NCBI GenBank assembly: GCA_934561555.1
Contig: CAKTGQ010000004.1
Span: 86,899 to 150,898, forward strand
From: an uncultured Faecalibacterium sp.
Lineage (GTDB): Bacteria > Bacillota > Clostridia > Oscillospirales > Ruminococcaceae
DNA: 64,000 nt
Direction of reading: 5' to 3'
Made by a program: the position numbers and the translations under genes. This document shows positions 31,715 to 39,889 of the stretch, in pieces. The notes under the pieces were generated by a model. That model was not told the origin of the DNA. It did no database searches and saw nothing but the letters and a program-made list of their open reading frames with translations. How positions within the stretch are numbered: position 1 is the stretch's first letter; every line of letters starts with the position of its first letter.

Positions 31715-32749
31715 TTATATTTTCCCCGTTTCCAGCTGCCGCAAGGCCTGCCGCACCTGCTGCTCCGGCCGCAGCCACGCCTGATAATACGCCGCATTGT
31801 GCTGCGCCATAGCCAGTATCGCCGCCGGGTCTGTCAGCAGCTGCCGCAGCTGCATCTCGCACTGTACCGGGGACGTATACGTTTTGTAGTTTTTTCCCTC
31901 TTTAAAACCGCCCGGCAAGGTATACCGCAGCGGCTCGGTGACGATGGCGCGCCCCGCCGCCACATACTCTGCCAGTTTCCAGCCGGTAGAGCCGTGCAGT
32001 CCGGTAGACGCCACACAGATCTCCGTGTGCTGCATCCGGTGCAGATAGGCGCGCTTGCCGGTCAGCTTGTCCGGCAGGATCAGTTCCGGGCACAGCTGCC
32101 GGGCGCAGGCGTTGTCGGATACGCCGCCGGTGAACTGCGCCGGGAAGGCGCTTTGCAGCCGGTGCAACAGCTCAATGCGGTCTGCGTTCACCTGCCGCCA
32201 CTCTGCCTGCAGTTCCGGGTATTGCCGCACCGCCGGCTCCTCCGGGTCCCACAGACGGGTCAGGAAAAGGATACGCGGCTTTTTGCGCACCCGGGTCAGC
32301 CGGGCTTCAAAGTCCTGCGGGTAGCACCGGGTGGAAAGCGCCCACTGCTTCAGGCGGCTTTTTGCGCTGCGCTCCGCTTCCAGCGGCGAGCCCGGACAGG
32401 TAACGTAGTAGTTCAGCCCCAATGGCCGCAGCTTTGCGGGGATATCGTCCGGGAACTGCCGGTTCTTCTCCGCCGAAAAGCTGCGCTTGAACACCACATC
32501 TGCCCGGTAGAACAGCGCCAGCACCGCCGCAGGGTCGTTATAGAAGTAGCCGTCCATCAGGTCGAACACCACCGTGCGGCCGTCGATTTCGGTTTCCAGC
32601 AGCGCTTCCCGGGCAATGGGACTGCCCTGCCGCTCGTCCTGTACCCGCAATGTCAGTTCCCCGCGCTTTGCCAGCAGAGTAAAGCCTGCCAGAATGCCGC
32701 TGATGTGCGCCGCGCCCTCTCGGGTGGCAAGTTTTACTGTGACCTGCAT
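31715..32749 (-). CDS. Glycosyltransferase-like protein
   Basis: A 344-aa soluble protein. Residues about 155-300 resemble the second half of a GT-B enzyme (RILFLTRLWDPEE, ELLHRLQSAFPAQFTGG, CVASTGLHGSTGWKLAEYVA, GRAIVTEPLRYTLPGGFKEG, with the G-x-K-x-x-E-Y pattern of the nucleotide-sugar site). The N-terminal third is unlike families I know. The function is supported by fold-like motifs and by the acyltransferase neighbour. GGAGG precedes the ATG; the stop of the phosphoesterase gene is 8 bases upstream. Confidence 0.6.
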   Translation of the reverse strand: MQVTVKLATREGAAHISGILAGFTLLAKRGELTLRVQDERQGSPIAREALLETEIDGRTVVFDLMDGYFYNDPAAVLALFYRADVVFKRSFSAEKNRQFPDDIPAKLRPLGLNYYVTCPGSPLEAERSAKSRLKQWALSTRCYPQDFEARLTRVRKKPRILFLTRLWDPEEPAVRQYPELQAEWRQVNADRIELLHRLQSAFPAQFTGGVSDNACARQLCPELILPDKLTGKRAYLHRMQHTEICVASTGLHGSTGWKLAEYVAAGRAIVTEPLRYTLPGGFKEGKNYKTYTSPVQCEMQLRQLLTDPAAILAMAQHNAAYYQAWLRPEQQVRQALRQLETGKI

Positions 32750-32757
32750 ATTCCCTC

Positions 32758-33450
32758 CTATCGGTGGAACAGCCCGGTGCGCCGCTCACCCATGGGGATG
32801 ACATCGCAGAACACGCACCGGCTCTTGGTGGAAAGCTGCACATCCTTGTGATAGCAGCCGAAAAACCATTTTTCGTAGGTCAGCTTGAGCAATACCTCAT
32901 CCAGAAACAAATGCAGACGGTTGCTCTCGCCAAGGGCAAGGGCGGTAAAATCCAAAAATCTGCTTGGTGCATCGTGGGTCAGCACATAATCTACCTTGTA
33001 ATCTACCGCCTCTAAGTTGCGGCGGCAGGTGTCGTACTCCTCGTCACTGGGCATCTCCTGCTTCCACCAGTTCACGCCCGGCTCCCGGTCGTCCTTATCC
33101 TGACTTTCCGCGCCGCCGAAGCAGAGATAGGTCTTGCCCTCCAGCTCCAGCACGCTGCCCCGGCACACATGGTACACATTGCCGCCAAGGCTCTGCACCC
33201 TGCCGCCGAACAGCTCCGTCTCCGGGTACTGCGCCAGCAGGTCGTAGTTTTCGTGGCTACCGTCCAGAAACAGCACCGTGTAGGGGCGCTTGCGCAGCCA
33301 GTCCAGCCGCTTGCGCTCTGCGGCGCTGCCGTCCCACACAAAGCCGAAATCCCCCAGCACCACCACGGTGTCCTTTTTGCCCAGCCAGCGCAGCTTGCCC
33401 TGCTTGAAGCGCTGGATATCGCCGTGGGTGTCCCCTGTAAGATATACCAT
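32758..33450 (-). CDS. Metallophosphoesterase (calcineurin-like)
   Basis: A 230-aa protein starting MVYLTGDTHGDIQRFKQGKL. Metal motifs: GDTHGD, VVLGDFGFVWDG, FLDGSHENYDLL, YVLTHDAPSRFLD, and a C-terminal WFFGCYHKD, where the usual G-H-x-H is changed to G-C-Y-H. That replaces one metal-ligand His with Cys. The open frame reaches 33540, but the Met at 33450 has GGAGGG upstream and begins right at the first strand. First gene of the three-gene operon; substrate unknown. Confidence 0.82.
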   Translation of the reverse strand: MVYLTGDTHGDIQRFKQGKLRWLGKKDTVVVLGDFGFVWDGSAAERKRLDWLRKRPYTVLFLDGSHENYDLLAQYPETELFGGRVQSLGGNVYHVCRGSVLELEGKTYLCFGGAESQDKDDREPGVNWWKQEMPSDEEYDTCRRNLEAVDYKVDYVLTHDAPSRFLDFTALALGESNRLHLFLDEVLLKLTYEKWFFGCYHKDVQLSTKSRCVFCDVIPMGERRTGLFHR

Positions 33451-33501
33451 TCCTGCCCTCCCTGCCGGAGCGAAAGAACGGTGTAAAACACCGCAAGGCT
33501 C

Positions 33502-33530
33502 TTGTAACACCCCGGCAAACCTGTTATTAT
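33502..33530 (+). promoter_or_regulatory. Promoter of the DacA-like gene
   Basis: TTGTAA, 17-base spacer, TATTAT, about 100 bases before the start. Confidence 0.55.
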
Positions 33531-33630
33531 TATAGAACACAGCACACTTGCTGCAAATTTGATCTTCCGGCGCGCCGCACAGCGCAGCCGTATCTCGTAT
33601 ATTTTATCGCTTTTTAAAGGAATTGTCCAC

Positions 33631-34974
33631 ATGAAACGTATTTTTGCACTGGTTCTCTCATTTGTATTCCTGCTCAGCTGCCTTGTGCTGCCCGCCGGAG
33701 CCATGTTCGACCCCAGCCCGGTGTATCAGGTGCAGGCTGCAAGCGCCTATATCGTGAACACCGATACCAACATCATCGTCTATGATAAGGACAGCACAAA
33801 GCAGGTATCTGCCGGCGGTCTGACCAAATATATGACCCTTGCCGTGCTGCTGACCAACTACGCCGACCAGCTGGACAGCACCTTCCAGATGCCCTTTGCC
33901 ATCTCGGACTATGTTTACAACACCAACAACGCGGATATGCGCTCCAACGAGACTTTCACCTACCGCGAGGCCATGTATGCCATGCTTACCCGCAACGCAA
34001 ACGAGGCGGCCATGGGTGTGGCGTACACCCTTTCCGGCGGGGATCTGGACGGCTGGGTGGCGCAGATGAATACCCTGTCCCAGCGCATCGGCACTACCGC
34101 CAGCACATGGACGGACGCCTGCGGCATCGACAGCGGCAACACCACCTGCGCCGTGGACATGTACCTGATTTTGCGCTATCTGATGAGCTTTGATGCCTTT
34201 GTGGAGGTGTCCGGTGCGCCCAGCTTTACCATGCCCGCCAAGGAGAAGCACCGTTCCTCCTCGGTGCTGGTCAGCCAGAACGCGGCGCTGAGCAAAGGCA
34301 GCGGCGGCAGCTACTACCGCAGCGCCATGCAGGGCGGTATGTGCAGCGTGACCGCCTTTAAAAATGATACCGGCACCCAGAGCTATGTTTCGTGGGGCAA
34401 CAAGGACGGTGCTACCTATATCTTCTGTGTGATGGAAAGCCCCGACAGCTGCGATACCCTTGGCTACGCCAACCGCCGCCCTGCCCTGTTCGAGACGGTC
34501 AAGCTGATGGACTGGGTGTTCGACAGCTTTTCCATTCAGGCTGCACTGGACACCGACCTGACCATTGCAGAGATCCCGGTCAAATATTCCTCCGATACCG
34601 ACACCTTGCAGCTGTACCCCAACGACAGCATGATGACTCTGCTGCCCTCCACCAGCGACGGCACCGTCACACAGAAATACTTCCATCTGCCGGACTACGT
34701 CTGCGCGCCCATCCAGCAGGGCGATGTAGTGGGCACAGTGGAGCTGAAGCTGGCGGGTGAGACCATCGGCGTGGTGGAACTGATTGCCGGACAGGACGTA
34801 GCCCGTAACCCGCTGCTGTTCGGAGTGGACAAGGTGAAGGAGTTCTTGACCAGCCTGTACCTGAAAGTGGTGCTGGTGCTCAGCCTGATCGCCGCCCTGA
34901 TCTACGGGCTGTGGCTGCTGTGCGCCAACTGGAACCGCCGCAAGCCAACCAAAAAGATCCACCGCCGCTATTGA
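33631..34974 (+). CDS. DacA-like protein with all three penicillin-binding motifs lost (pseudo-carboxypeptidase)
   Basis: A 447-aa exported protein: signal peptide (MKRIFALVLSFVFLLSCLV, cut after the Ala-Gly-Ala region), an S11-type D,D-carboxypeptidase domain (about 35-290), a C-terminal beta domain (about 300-400) and a terminal membrane anchor (LVLSLIAALIYGLWLL) with a basic tail. The fold is recognisable (IVNTDTNIIVYDKDS, TKYMTLAVLLTNY, TFTYREAMYAMLTRNANEAA), but the catalytic S-x-x-K is G63-L-T-K66, the S-x-N is N122-A-N124, and the K-T-G is Q234-G-G236. The protein should therefore neither hydrolyse peptides nor bind beta-lactam covalently. Start chosen at 33631 with AAAGGA upstream. 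Confidence 0.85.
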   Translation: MKRIFALVLSFVFLLSCLVLPAGAMFDPSPVYQVQAASAYIVNTDTNIIVYDKDSTKQVSAGGLTKYMTLAVLLTNYADQLDSTFQMPFAISDYVYNTNNADMRSNETFTYREAMYAMLTRNANEAAMGVAYTLSGGDLDGWVAQMNTLSQRIGTTASTWTDACGIDSGNTTCAVDMYLILRYLMSFDAFVEVSGAPSFTMPAKEKHRSSSVLVSQNAALSKGSGGSYYRSAMQGGMCSVTAFKNDTGTQSYVSWGNKDGATYIFCVMESPDSCDTLGYANRRPALFETVKLMDWVFDSFSIQAALDTDLTIAEIPVKYSSDTDTLQLYPNDSMMTLLPSTSDGTVTQKYFHLPDYVCAPIQQGDVVGTVELKLAGETIGVVELIAGQDVARNPLLFGVDKVKEFLTSLYLKVVLVLSLIAALIYGLWLLCANWNRRKPTKKIHRRY

Positions 34975-34981
34975 GCAAAGC

Positions 34982-35012
34982 AAAAGCCCCGCACCGGATG
35001 CGGGGCTTTTTT
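34982..35012. terminator. Bidirectional terminator
   Basis: AAAAGCCCCGCA / TGCGGGGCTTTT with a 5-base loop, between the facing DacA-like and P1 peptidase genes. Confidence 0.88.
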
Positions 35013-35027
35013 CTATATTGCGGCGCT

Positions 35028-36065
35028 TCAGGCGCGGTTTTTCAAAAGCTCCGTCAGGCTGTGGAAGGTACGTCCGTGGTTGCCGGTAACCGTCTCGGCG
35101 TGGAGCAGGCTGCTGAGAACGCTTTCCTCCACGCACTCTGCCACCGCCCGGAACAGGGGGTTGATGGCGTCATCGTGGAGCAGGGTCATGGGCAGCAGGG
35201 CTTTCTCCGAGTAATGCGGCATTCGGTTAGCAGTGGTGAAGGCGATGACGATCTCGCCGCTGCCGTTGCCGCAGTAGGACCCGGTGCGGGAAAGCCCCAC
35301 CAGCGCCCGGCGGCACAGCCGCCGCAGCTGCCGCTCGCTCAGGGGGATATCCGTGGCCAGCACCGTGATAATGGAGCCCTTATCCTCGTGGGGCGGGATG
35401 CTGTCGCTCAGCAGCGTACGGATGGGCGTGCCCGCCACGACGAGATCATCGAACAGTGCGTGGTTGGAAAGCACCAGTGCGCCCATGGTATAGGGCTTGC
35501 CGTCCAGCTCCACCACCCGGGAGGCAGAGCCGATGCCGCCTTTCAGGCCATGGCAGCGCATCCCTCGCCCGGCACCTACGGCACCCTCGGCAAAGTCTGC
35601 CTTGCAGTCTGCCAGCGCGGCAAAGACGTGCTGCTCGGTCACATGAAGCCCCCGGATGTCGTTCAGGCCGCAGTCGTTGCACTCGCAGACCACCGGGTTC
35701 ACGCTGCCGGTGGTCTCGCAGATGTCGGGGTTTTTCTCCAGCATATACTTCACCAGCGCGGTCTGCGCCGTGCCCACACTGAGGGTGTTGGTAAACAGGA
35801 TGGGCGTTTCCAGCGTGCCCAGCTCGTCGATCTGCACAAGACCTGTGGTCTTGCCAAAGCCGTTGATGACATAGCTGGCCGCCAGCACTTTTTCGTGGAA
35901 CACGTCCCCTTGGTGGGGCAGCAGCGCCGTTACGCCGGTCTGCACCACGCCGTCTGCCAAGGTGCAGTGCCCTACCGTCACCCCCGGCACATCGCTGATC
36001 TTATCCAGCGCACCTTTGGGCAGTGTGCCCACCTGAAAGCCCCATTCGTTCCCTGCAATGCCCAT
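35028..36065 (-). CDS. P1-family N-terminal nucleophile aminopeptidase (DmpA-like)
   Basis: A 345-aa protein of the DmpA/ornithine acetyltransferase-like fold. It is made as one chain and cleaves itself before a Ser that becomes the nucleophile: here EDKGSIITVLATDIPLSERQ, cut between Gly and Ser near residue 236. Other family segments are ISDVPGVTVGHCTL at the start, ETPILFTNTLSVGTAQTALV, and GMRCHGLKGGIGSASRVVEL. Such enzymes release N-terminal D- or L-amino acids or beta-amino acids. AGGAGG precedes the ATG. Confidence 0.9.
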   Translation of the reverse strand: MGIAGNEWGFQVGTLPKGALDKISDVPGVTVGHCTLADGVVQTGVTALLPHQGDVFHEKVLAASYVINGFGKTTGLVQIDELGTLETPILFTNTLSVGTAQTALVKYMLEKNPDICETTGSVNPVVCECNDCGLNDIRGLHVTEQHVFAALADCKADFAEGAVGAGRGMRCHGLKGGIGSASRVVELDGKPYTMGALVLSNHALFDDLVVAGTPIRTLLSDSIPPHEDKGSIITVLATDIPLSERQLRRLCRRALVGLSRTGSYCGNGSGEIVIAFTTANRMPHYSEKALLPMTLLHDDAINPLFRAVAECVEESVLSSLLHAETVTGNHGRTFHSLTELLKNRA

Positions 36066-36150
36066 CGTAGTTCCTCCTTGCTTTTTCTATGGGTATCATA
36101 GCATTTCTCCTGCCAAAAGTAAACCGCTGCAACAGATTGGGGCGGGCACA

Positions 36151-36195
36151 GAAAAAGGGGCTGCCGCACATCGCTCTCACTGTGCAGCAGCCCCT
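36151..36195 (-). terminator. Terminator of the FUSC-family gene
   Basis: Minus-strand GGGGCTGC-x-GCACA pairs with TGTGC-x-GCAGCCCC, then TTTTT. Confidence 0.8.
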
Positions 36196-36231
36196 TTGCT
36201 ATTTTGTAAAAACGCCGCAGTGCGGTGTCTA

Positions 36232-36783
36232 TCAGGAATGTTCCACCGGACGGAAAAGCCCCTTGAACTTTTCCCAGCAAGCCACCACCCGCTCCCGCGG
36301 CAGGAAATAATTGACCAGCAGCGCCACGATGACGCCCACCGCCGTATCAAAGATGCGGTTGAGGGAGTAGGCAACGTAGGTCTCCACCGGCGTGCTGAAC
36401 AGCACGATGCAAAGCACCACACCGCCGGGCTGCACGCCGCCTGGCCAGAAATACTGGCACAGCAAAATCAGCACCACGATGGCCCCACCCAGCAGCAGCG
36501 CCAATAACATACTATGGCCGCCCTGCGGGTAAAACCGCAGATACACCCAAAACACCGCAATGGCCAGCAAGCCGCCGATAAGGGTGCCGAACAGACGGTT
36601 GCCGCCGTTTTTGATCGAGTCCGGCATATCAGTGCCAAGGCCGAAAATGACACCGATGCAGGCAAACGCCGGGTTGCGCTCCAGCAGGCAGTAGACGACC
36701 GCCACCAGCATAGCCGTTATCGCCGTTTTGATGGTGCGCCAGCCCACATGCAGCCGGTAATCTTCGCGCGGGAACTGTAACAT
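36232..36783 (-). CDS. Small FUSC-type (aromatic acid exporter-like) membrane protein
   Basis: A 183-aa protein with about five membrane spans: HVGWRTIKTAITAMLVAVVY, ERNPAFACIGVIFGLGTDM, then NGGNRLFGTLIGGLLAIAVF, and others, ending NRIFDTAVGVIVALLVNYFLP. The R-x-x-KT opening and the G-N-R-x-x-GT-x-IGG motif are those of the aromatic acid exporter/FUSC superfamily. It has the membrane half only; the usual cytoplasmic domain is absent. Start at the ATG 36783, 9 bases after AGGAGG, rather than the TTG at 36789. Confidence 0.8.
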   Translation of the reverse strand: MLQFPREDYRLHVGWRTIKTAITAMLVAVVYCLLERNPAFACIGVIFGLGTDMPDSIKNGGNRLFGTLIGGLLAIAVFWVYLRFYPQGGHSMLLALLLGGAIVVLILLCQYFWPGGVQPGGVVLCIVLFSTPVETYVAYSLNRIFDTAVGVIVALLVNYFLPRERVVACWEKFKGLFRPVEHS

Positions 36784-36817
36784 CTCCAAGATCCTCCTCT
36801 TTTTGCATTACCGCTCC

Positions 36818-36846
36818 AGCATACCACAGGACATTATTGGATACAA
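36818..36846 (-). promoter_or_regulatory. Promoter of the FUSC-type gene
   Basis: Minus-strand TTGTAT, 17-base spacer, TATGCT. Confidence 0.55.
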
Positions 36847-36902
36847 GGTTTTTGATATAAGTAGATTATTTAACAAGTCCGCTGCTCCCGCGCTACGCAA
36901 AA

Positions 36903-38246
36903 TTATTGAGGTGCCGCTGCATTCTCCGTCGGCCACGATCTTCTGAGCGCCGCATAGGAGACCAGAAAGTTTGCAAGCCACCCTGCCGGGACGGCAAGCC
37001 AGACAAAGGCAATGCCAAAGCGCGGTGCACAGAGCAGGGCAACGGACAGGCGAATGGCAAGGTTTACCATATTGGCAATAAGGAACGGACGCATGACCCC
37101 AAGCCCGCGCAGCACGCCGTCGGTCGCCATCTTGATGCCCATGAAGATGAAGAAGTAACCGAGCCACCGCATGTAATCACCGGACACCTGATAGGCCAGC
37201 GCCGTTCCGTCCTTGCCCAGGAACAGCGAGGAGATCTGGGTGTGCAGGGTTTCAATGACCGCAAACGCAATGACCGCAAAGCACAGATCCAGCACCAGTG
37301 CAGCGTGGTAGCCTTTTTTGAGGCGGTCGATCTTCTTTGCGCCAAGATTCTGGGAGATATAGGGCGAGACCGCATTGCCAATGGATACAAAGATCAGCGA
37401 GAAAACATTTTCCACCCGCATCGTTGCCGAATAGCCTGCAAGTGCCTGTGTGCCGAAGGGGTTTACCACCGCCTGCACAATCATCATGCCGATGGACACG
37501 GTGGACTGCTGCAAGACCGAAGGCACCGCAATGCGCAGCATGGAAGCCAGCTCCTGCCGGTCGAACTTTTTAAAGGGGCTTTTATATTGCCGCATCCGGT
37601 GCAGGAAGATCAAAAACGAAAAGACCGCAGAAATGCCCTGTGCGATCAACGTGGCAAGGGCTGCGCCAAACACCCCCAAGCCAAGCCCCGCCACCATCCA
37701 GAGATCCATAAAAATATTCAGAATGGAGGAAAAGATCAGCAGACCCAGCGGAATTCTGGACTCCCCAATGGAGGTAAACATGGTGGAAAGAATGTTGTAC
37801 ATGAACAAAAACGGGAAGCCCACAAAATAGACCCGCAGATACAGCACCGCGTCCTCCAGAATGTCGGCGGGGGTCTGCAAGCCGCTCATCATAGCATGGG
37901 AAGTACAGAAGCCAAAAACGCCAAGGACAACGCTCAAAACCAGAAAGCTGATTAAAGACGTTGACACGATTGTTTTCATTTTTCCATAATTTTTGGCACC
38001 AAAATAGCGGCTTACCAGCACACCGGCACCCACACCGGCGCCCAGCGCCACACAGATAAAAACATTGGTCAGCGCCGCACAGGCACCAACAGCCGCCAGT
38101 GCCGAGGAACCGACAAACTGGCCGACTATGATGGAGTCCGCCATATTATAGACCTGCTGAAAAAAGCTGCCAAGGATCATTGGCATTGCAAAAACCGTCA
38201 GCGCTTTCAGCGGCGCATCTGTGATCAGATATTCATCTTTTGACAT
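36903..38246 (-). CDS. MATE family efflux protein (second in window)
   Basis: A 447-aa, 12-span MATE transporter: IPLKALTVFAMPMILGS-like PLKALTVFAMPMILGSFFQQ, VYNMADSIIVGQFVGSSALA, ALGAGVGAGVLVSRYFGAKN, and in the second half AGYSATMRVENVFSLIF and ISQNLGAKKIDRLKKGY. It is only distantly like the MATE protein at 5576-6922. The open frame extends to 38465 across the intergenic region; GGAAGG before the ATG at 38246 marks the start. Divergent from the PerM-like gene. Substrate unknown. Confidence 0.9.
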   Translation of the reverse strand: MSKDEYLITDAPLKALTVFAMPMILGSFFQQVYNMADSIIVGQFVGSSALAAVGACAALTNVFICVALGAGVGAGVLVSRYFGAKNYGKMKTIVSTSLISFLVLSVVLGVFGFCTSHAMMSGLQTPADILEDAVLYLRVYFVGFPFLFMYNILSTMFTSIGESRIPLGLLIFSSILNIFMDLWMVAGLGLGVFGAALATLIAQGISAVFSFLIFLHRMRQYKSPFKKFDRQELASMLRIAVPSVLQQSTVSIGMMIVQAVVNPFGTQALAGYSATMRVENVFSLIFVSIGNAVSPYISQNLGAKKIDRLKKGYHAALVLDLCFAVIAFAVIETLHTQISSLFLGKDGTALAYQVSGDYMRWLGYFFIFMGIKMATDGVLRGLGVMRPFLIANMVNLAIRLSVALLCAPRFGIAFVWLAVPAGWLANFLVSYAALRRSWPTENAAAPQ

Positions 38247-38390
38247 GATCTCTTTCCTTCCGAGCTGTGTTTCTCTCAATTTTTTTAATTTGCTCTGCAC
38301 AAGTATACCACGCTTTTCCCCAACTGAAAAGCTTCCGCCTGCATTCTCGCAAACCGCTTTTATAAGGTCCCGTTTTCCTTTTCCCTCGTC

Positions 38391-38419
38391 TTGACAAGCT
38401 CTTTTCTTCCGATTACAAT
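38391..38419 (+). promoter_or_regulatory. Promoter of the PerM-like gene
   Basis: Consensus TTGACA, 17-base spacer, TACAAT. Confidence 0.7.
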
Positions 38420-38488
38420 ACGAAAAAGAGCCAGCAGGCGGTCTTTTTGCTGCCTGCGGCCACAATCTTCCGGGAAAGGAACTTTTTC

Positions 38489-39610
38489 ATGGAACCAAAA
38501 ACAAAACAATCTCTGCTCGTTACCGTGGCAGGGGTAACGCTTTTTGTAGCGCTGCTGCGGCTTTCTGACGTTCTGGCCTTTGCCGCAAGGCTGATAGATC
38601 TGGCACTGCCCATTCTGGCGGGCGGCATTCTGGCGCTTTTTATCAACGTGCCCATGACCGGGCTGGAAAAGCGGCTGAACCGTCTGTTCGGCAAGGCAAA
38701 AAAGCAGCCCTCGGCGAAAGCCATCCACCTTCTCAGCTTTTTCATCACCCTGCTGGGCGTTGTGCTGGTGCTAGTATTGGCGCTGACCCTGCTGATCCCG
38801 GAGCTGGTGCAGTCCTTCCACAGCCTGTATGTGCAGATCGAGGCCAATATTCCACGCTGGACCGCCTATCTCAACGCACAGGATGCCGACATGGGCTGGC
38901 TGATGAGCTGGCTGGAGGGCATCAACTGGGAGCAGCTGCTGCACAAGGTAACCGCAAGCATCGACACCGTGCTGGTCAATGCGGTAGGGGCTGTCTCTGC
39001 CACGGTGAACATCGTAGTCACCGCCTCGTTTGCGCTGATCATCTCCGTCTATATGTCCCTTGGGACGGAAAGCCTTAGCCACCACGCCCGCACGCTGGTG
39101 TGCGCCTACCTGAAGCCCGACCACGCCGCCGGGGTGCTGAAGTTCTGCCGGCTGTTCCGGCAGTCCTTTGCAAATTTTCTGACGGGACAATGCAGTGAGG
39201 CGGTGATCCTTGGCGTTCTGATGGCTCTTGCATTTTCCGTTTTCAAGATCCCCTACGGCAGTCTGGTGGGCGTGCTTACCGCCATCTGTGCCATCATCCC
39301 CTATGTGGGTGCGCTGATCTCCTGCGTGGTCAGTGTGTTCCTTGTGCTGTTGGTAGACCCTGTGCTGGCGGTGCGCTGCCTGATCGTGTACCTTGCCGTG
39401 CAGTTTATTGAAAACCAGTTCATCTATCCCCGTGTGGTGGGAAAGTCCGTGGGGCTTTCGCCGCTGTACACCCTTGTAGCCGCCATGATCGGCGGAGACC
39501 TGTTTGGCATCATCGGCATCATCTTCTTCATCCCCCTGACGGCGGTGGTCATCGAGCTTGTAAAAGAGGATGCCTGTCGGCGTCTGCGCGCAAAAGAACC
39601 TCTGCAATAA
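38489..39610 (+). CDS. AI-2E/PerM family membrane protein
   Basis: A 373-aa protein of the AI-2E transporter (UPF0118) family, with roughly eight membrane spans. Visible features are LIDLALPILAGGILALFINV with PMTGLEKRLNR near the N-terminus, a large extracytoplasmic segment (about 100-165), and the family's C-terminal core: YGSLVGVLTAICAIIPYVGA, LIVYLAVQFIENQFIYPRVV and GKSVGLSPLYTLVAAMIGGD. Members include exporters of AI-2 and Na+(Li+)/H+ antiporters; the substrate here is open. GGAAAGGA precedes the ATG at 38489. Confidence 0.9.
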   Translation: MEPKTKQSLLVTVAGVTLFVALLRLSDVLAFAARLIDLALPILAGGILALFINVPMTGLEKRLNRLFGKAKKQPSAKAIHLLSFFITLLGVVLVLVLALTLLIPELVQSFHSLYVQIEANIPRWTAYLNAQDADMGWLMSWLEGINWEQLLHKVTASIDTVLVNAVGAVSATVNIVVTASFALIISVYMSLGTESLSHHARTLVCAYLKPDHAAGVLKFCRLFRQSFANFLTGQCSEAVILGVLMALAFSVFKIPYGSLVGVLTAICAIIPYVGALISCVVSVFLVLLVDPVLAVRCLIVYLAVQFIENQFIYPRVVGKSVGLSPLYTLVAAMIGGDLFGIIGIIFFIPLTAVVIELVKEDACRRLRAKEPLQ

Positions 39611-39635
39611 AACCGCGTGCCCGGAAATACCGCTT

Positions 39636-39672
39636 TCCCCTGATACCCTTCTCCGGTATCAGGGGTATTTTT
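39636..39672 (+). terminator. Terminator of the PerM-like gene
   Basis: CCCTGATACC / GGTATCAGGG, 7-base loop, then GTATTTTT. Confidence 0.8.
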
Positions 39673-39748
39673 ATGCCGTGCAAAAGCCAAGCCCCTGCAA
39701 AGCACGCGGTTTTTCGCCCTTTTCCACGCAAAATCCTTCAGAAACAGC

Positions 39749-39777
39749 TTGAAACGCTTTTGTTACGATGGTACAAT
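39749..39777 (+). promoter_or_regulatory. Promoter of the binding-protein/histidine-kinase operon
   Basis: TTGAAA, 17-base spacer, TACAAT. The leader to the start codon is about 105 bases. Confidence 0.6.
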
Positions 39778-39889
39778 AAGACTGTCATTTTATGGGAAAA
39801 TCGGCGTATGCCCAGTGCGGACAGGCCGCGAGCGTGGGAGTTCCTGTGGGGTGTGTAAGAACAACCAAACCGTGAGGAAGGTATATTGT

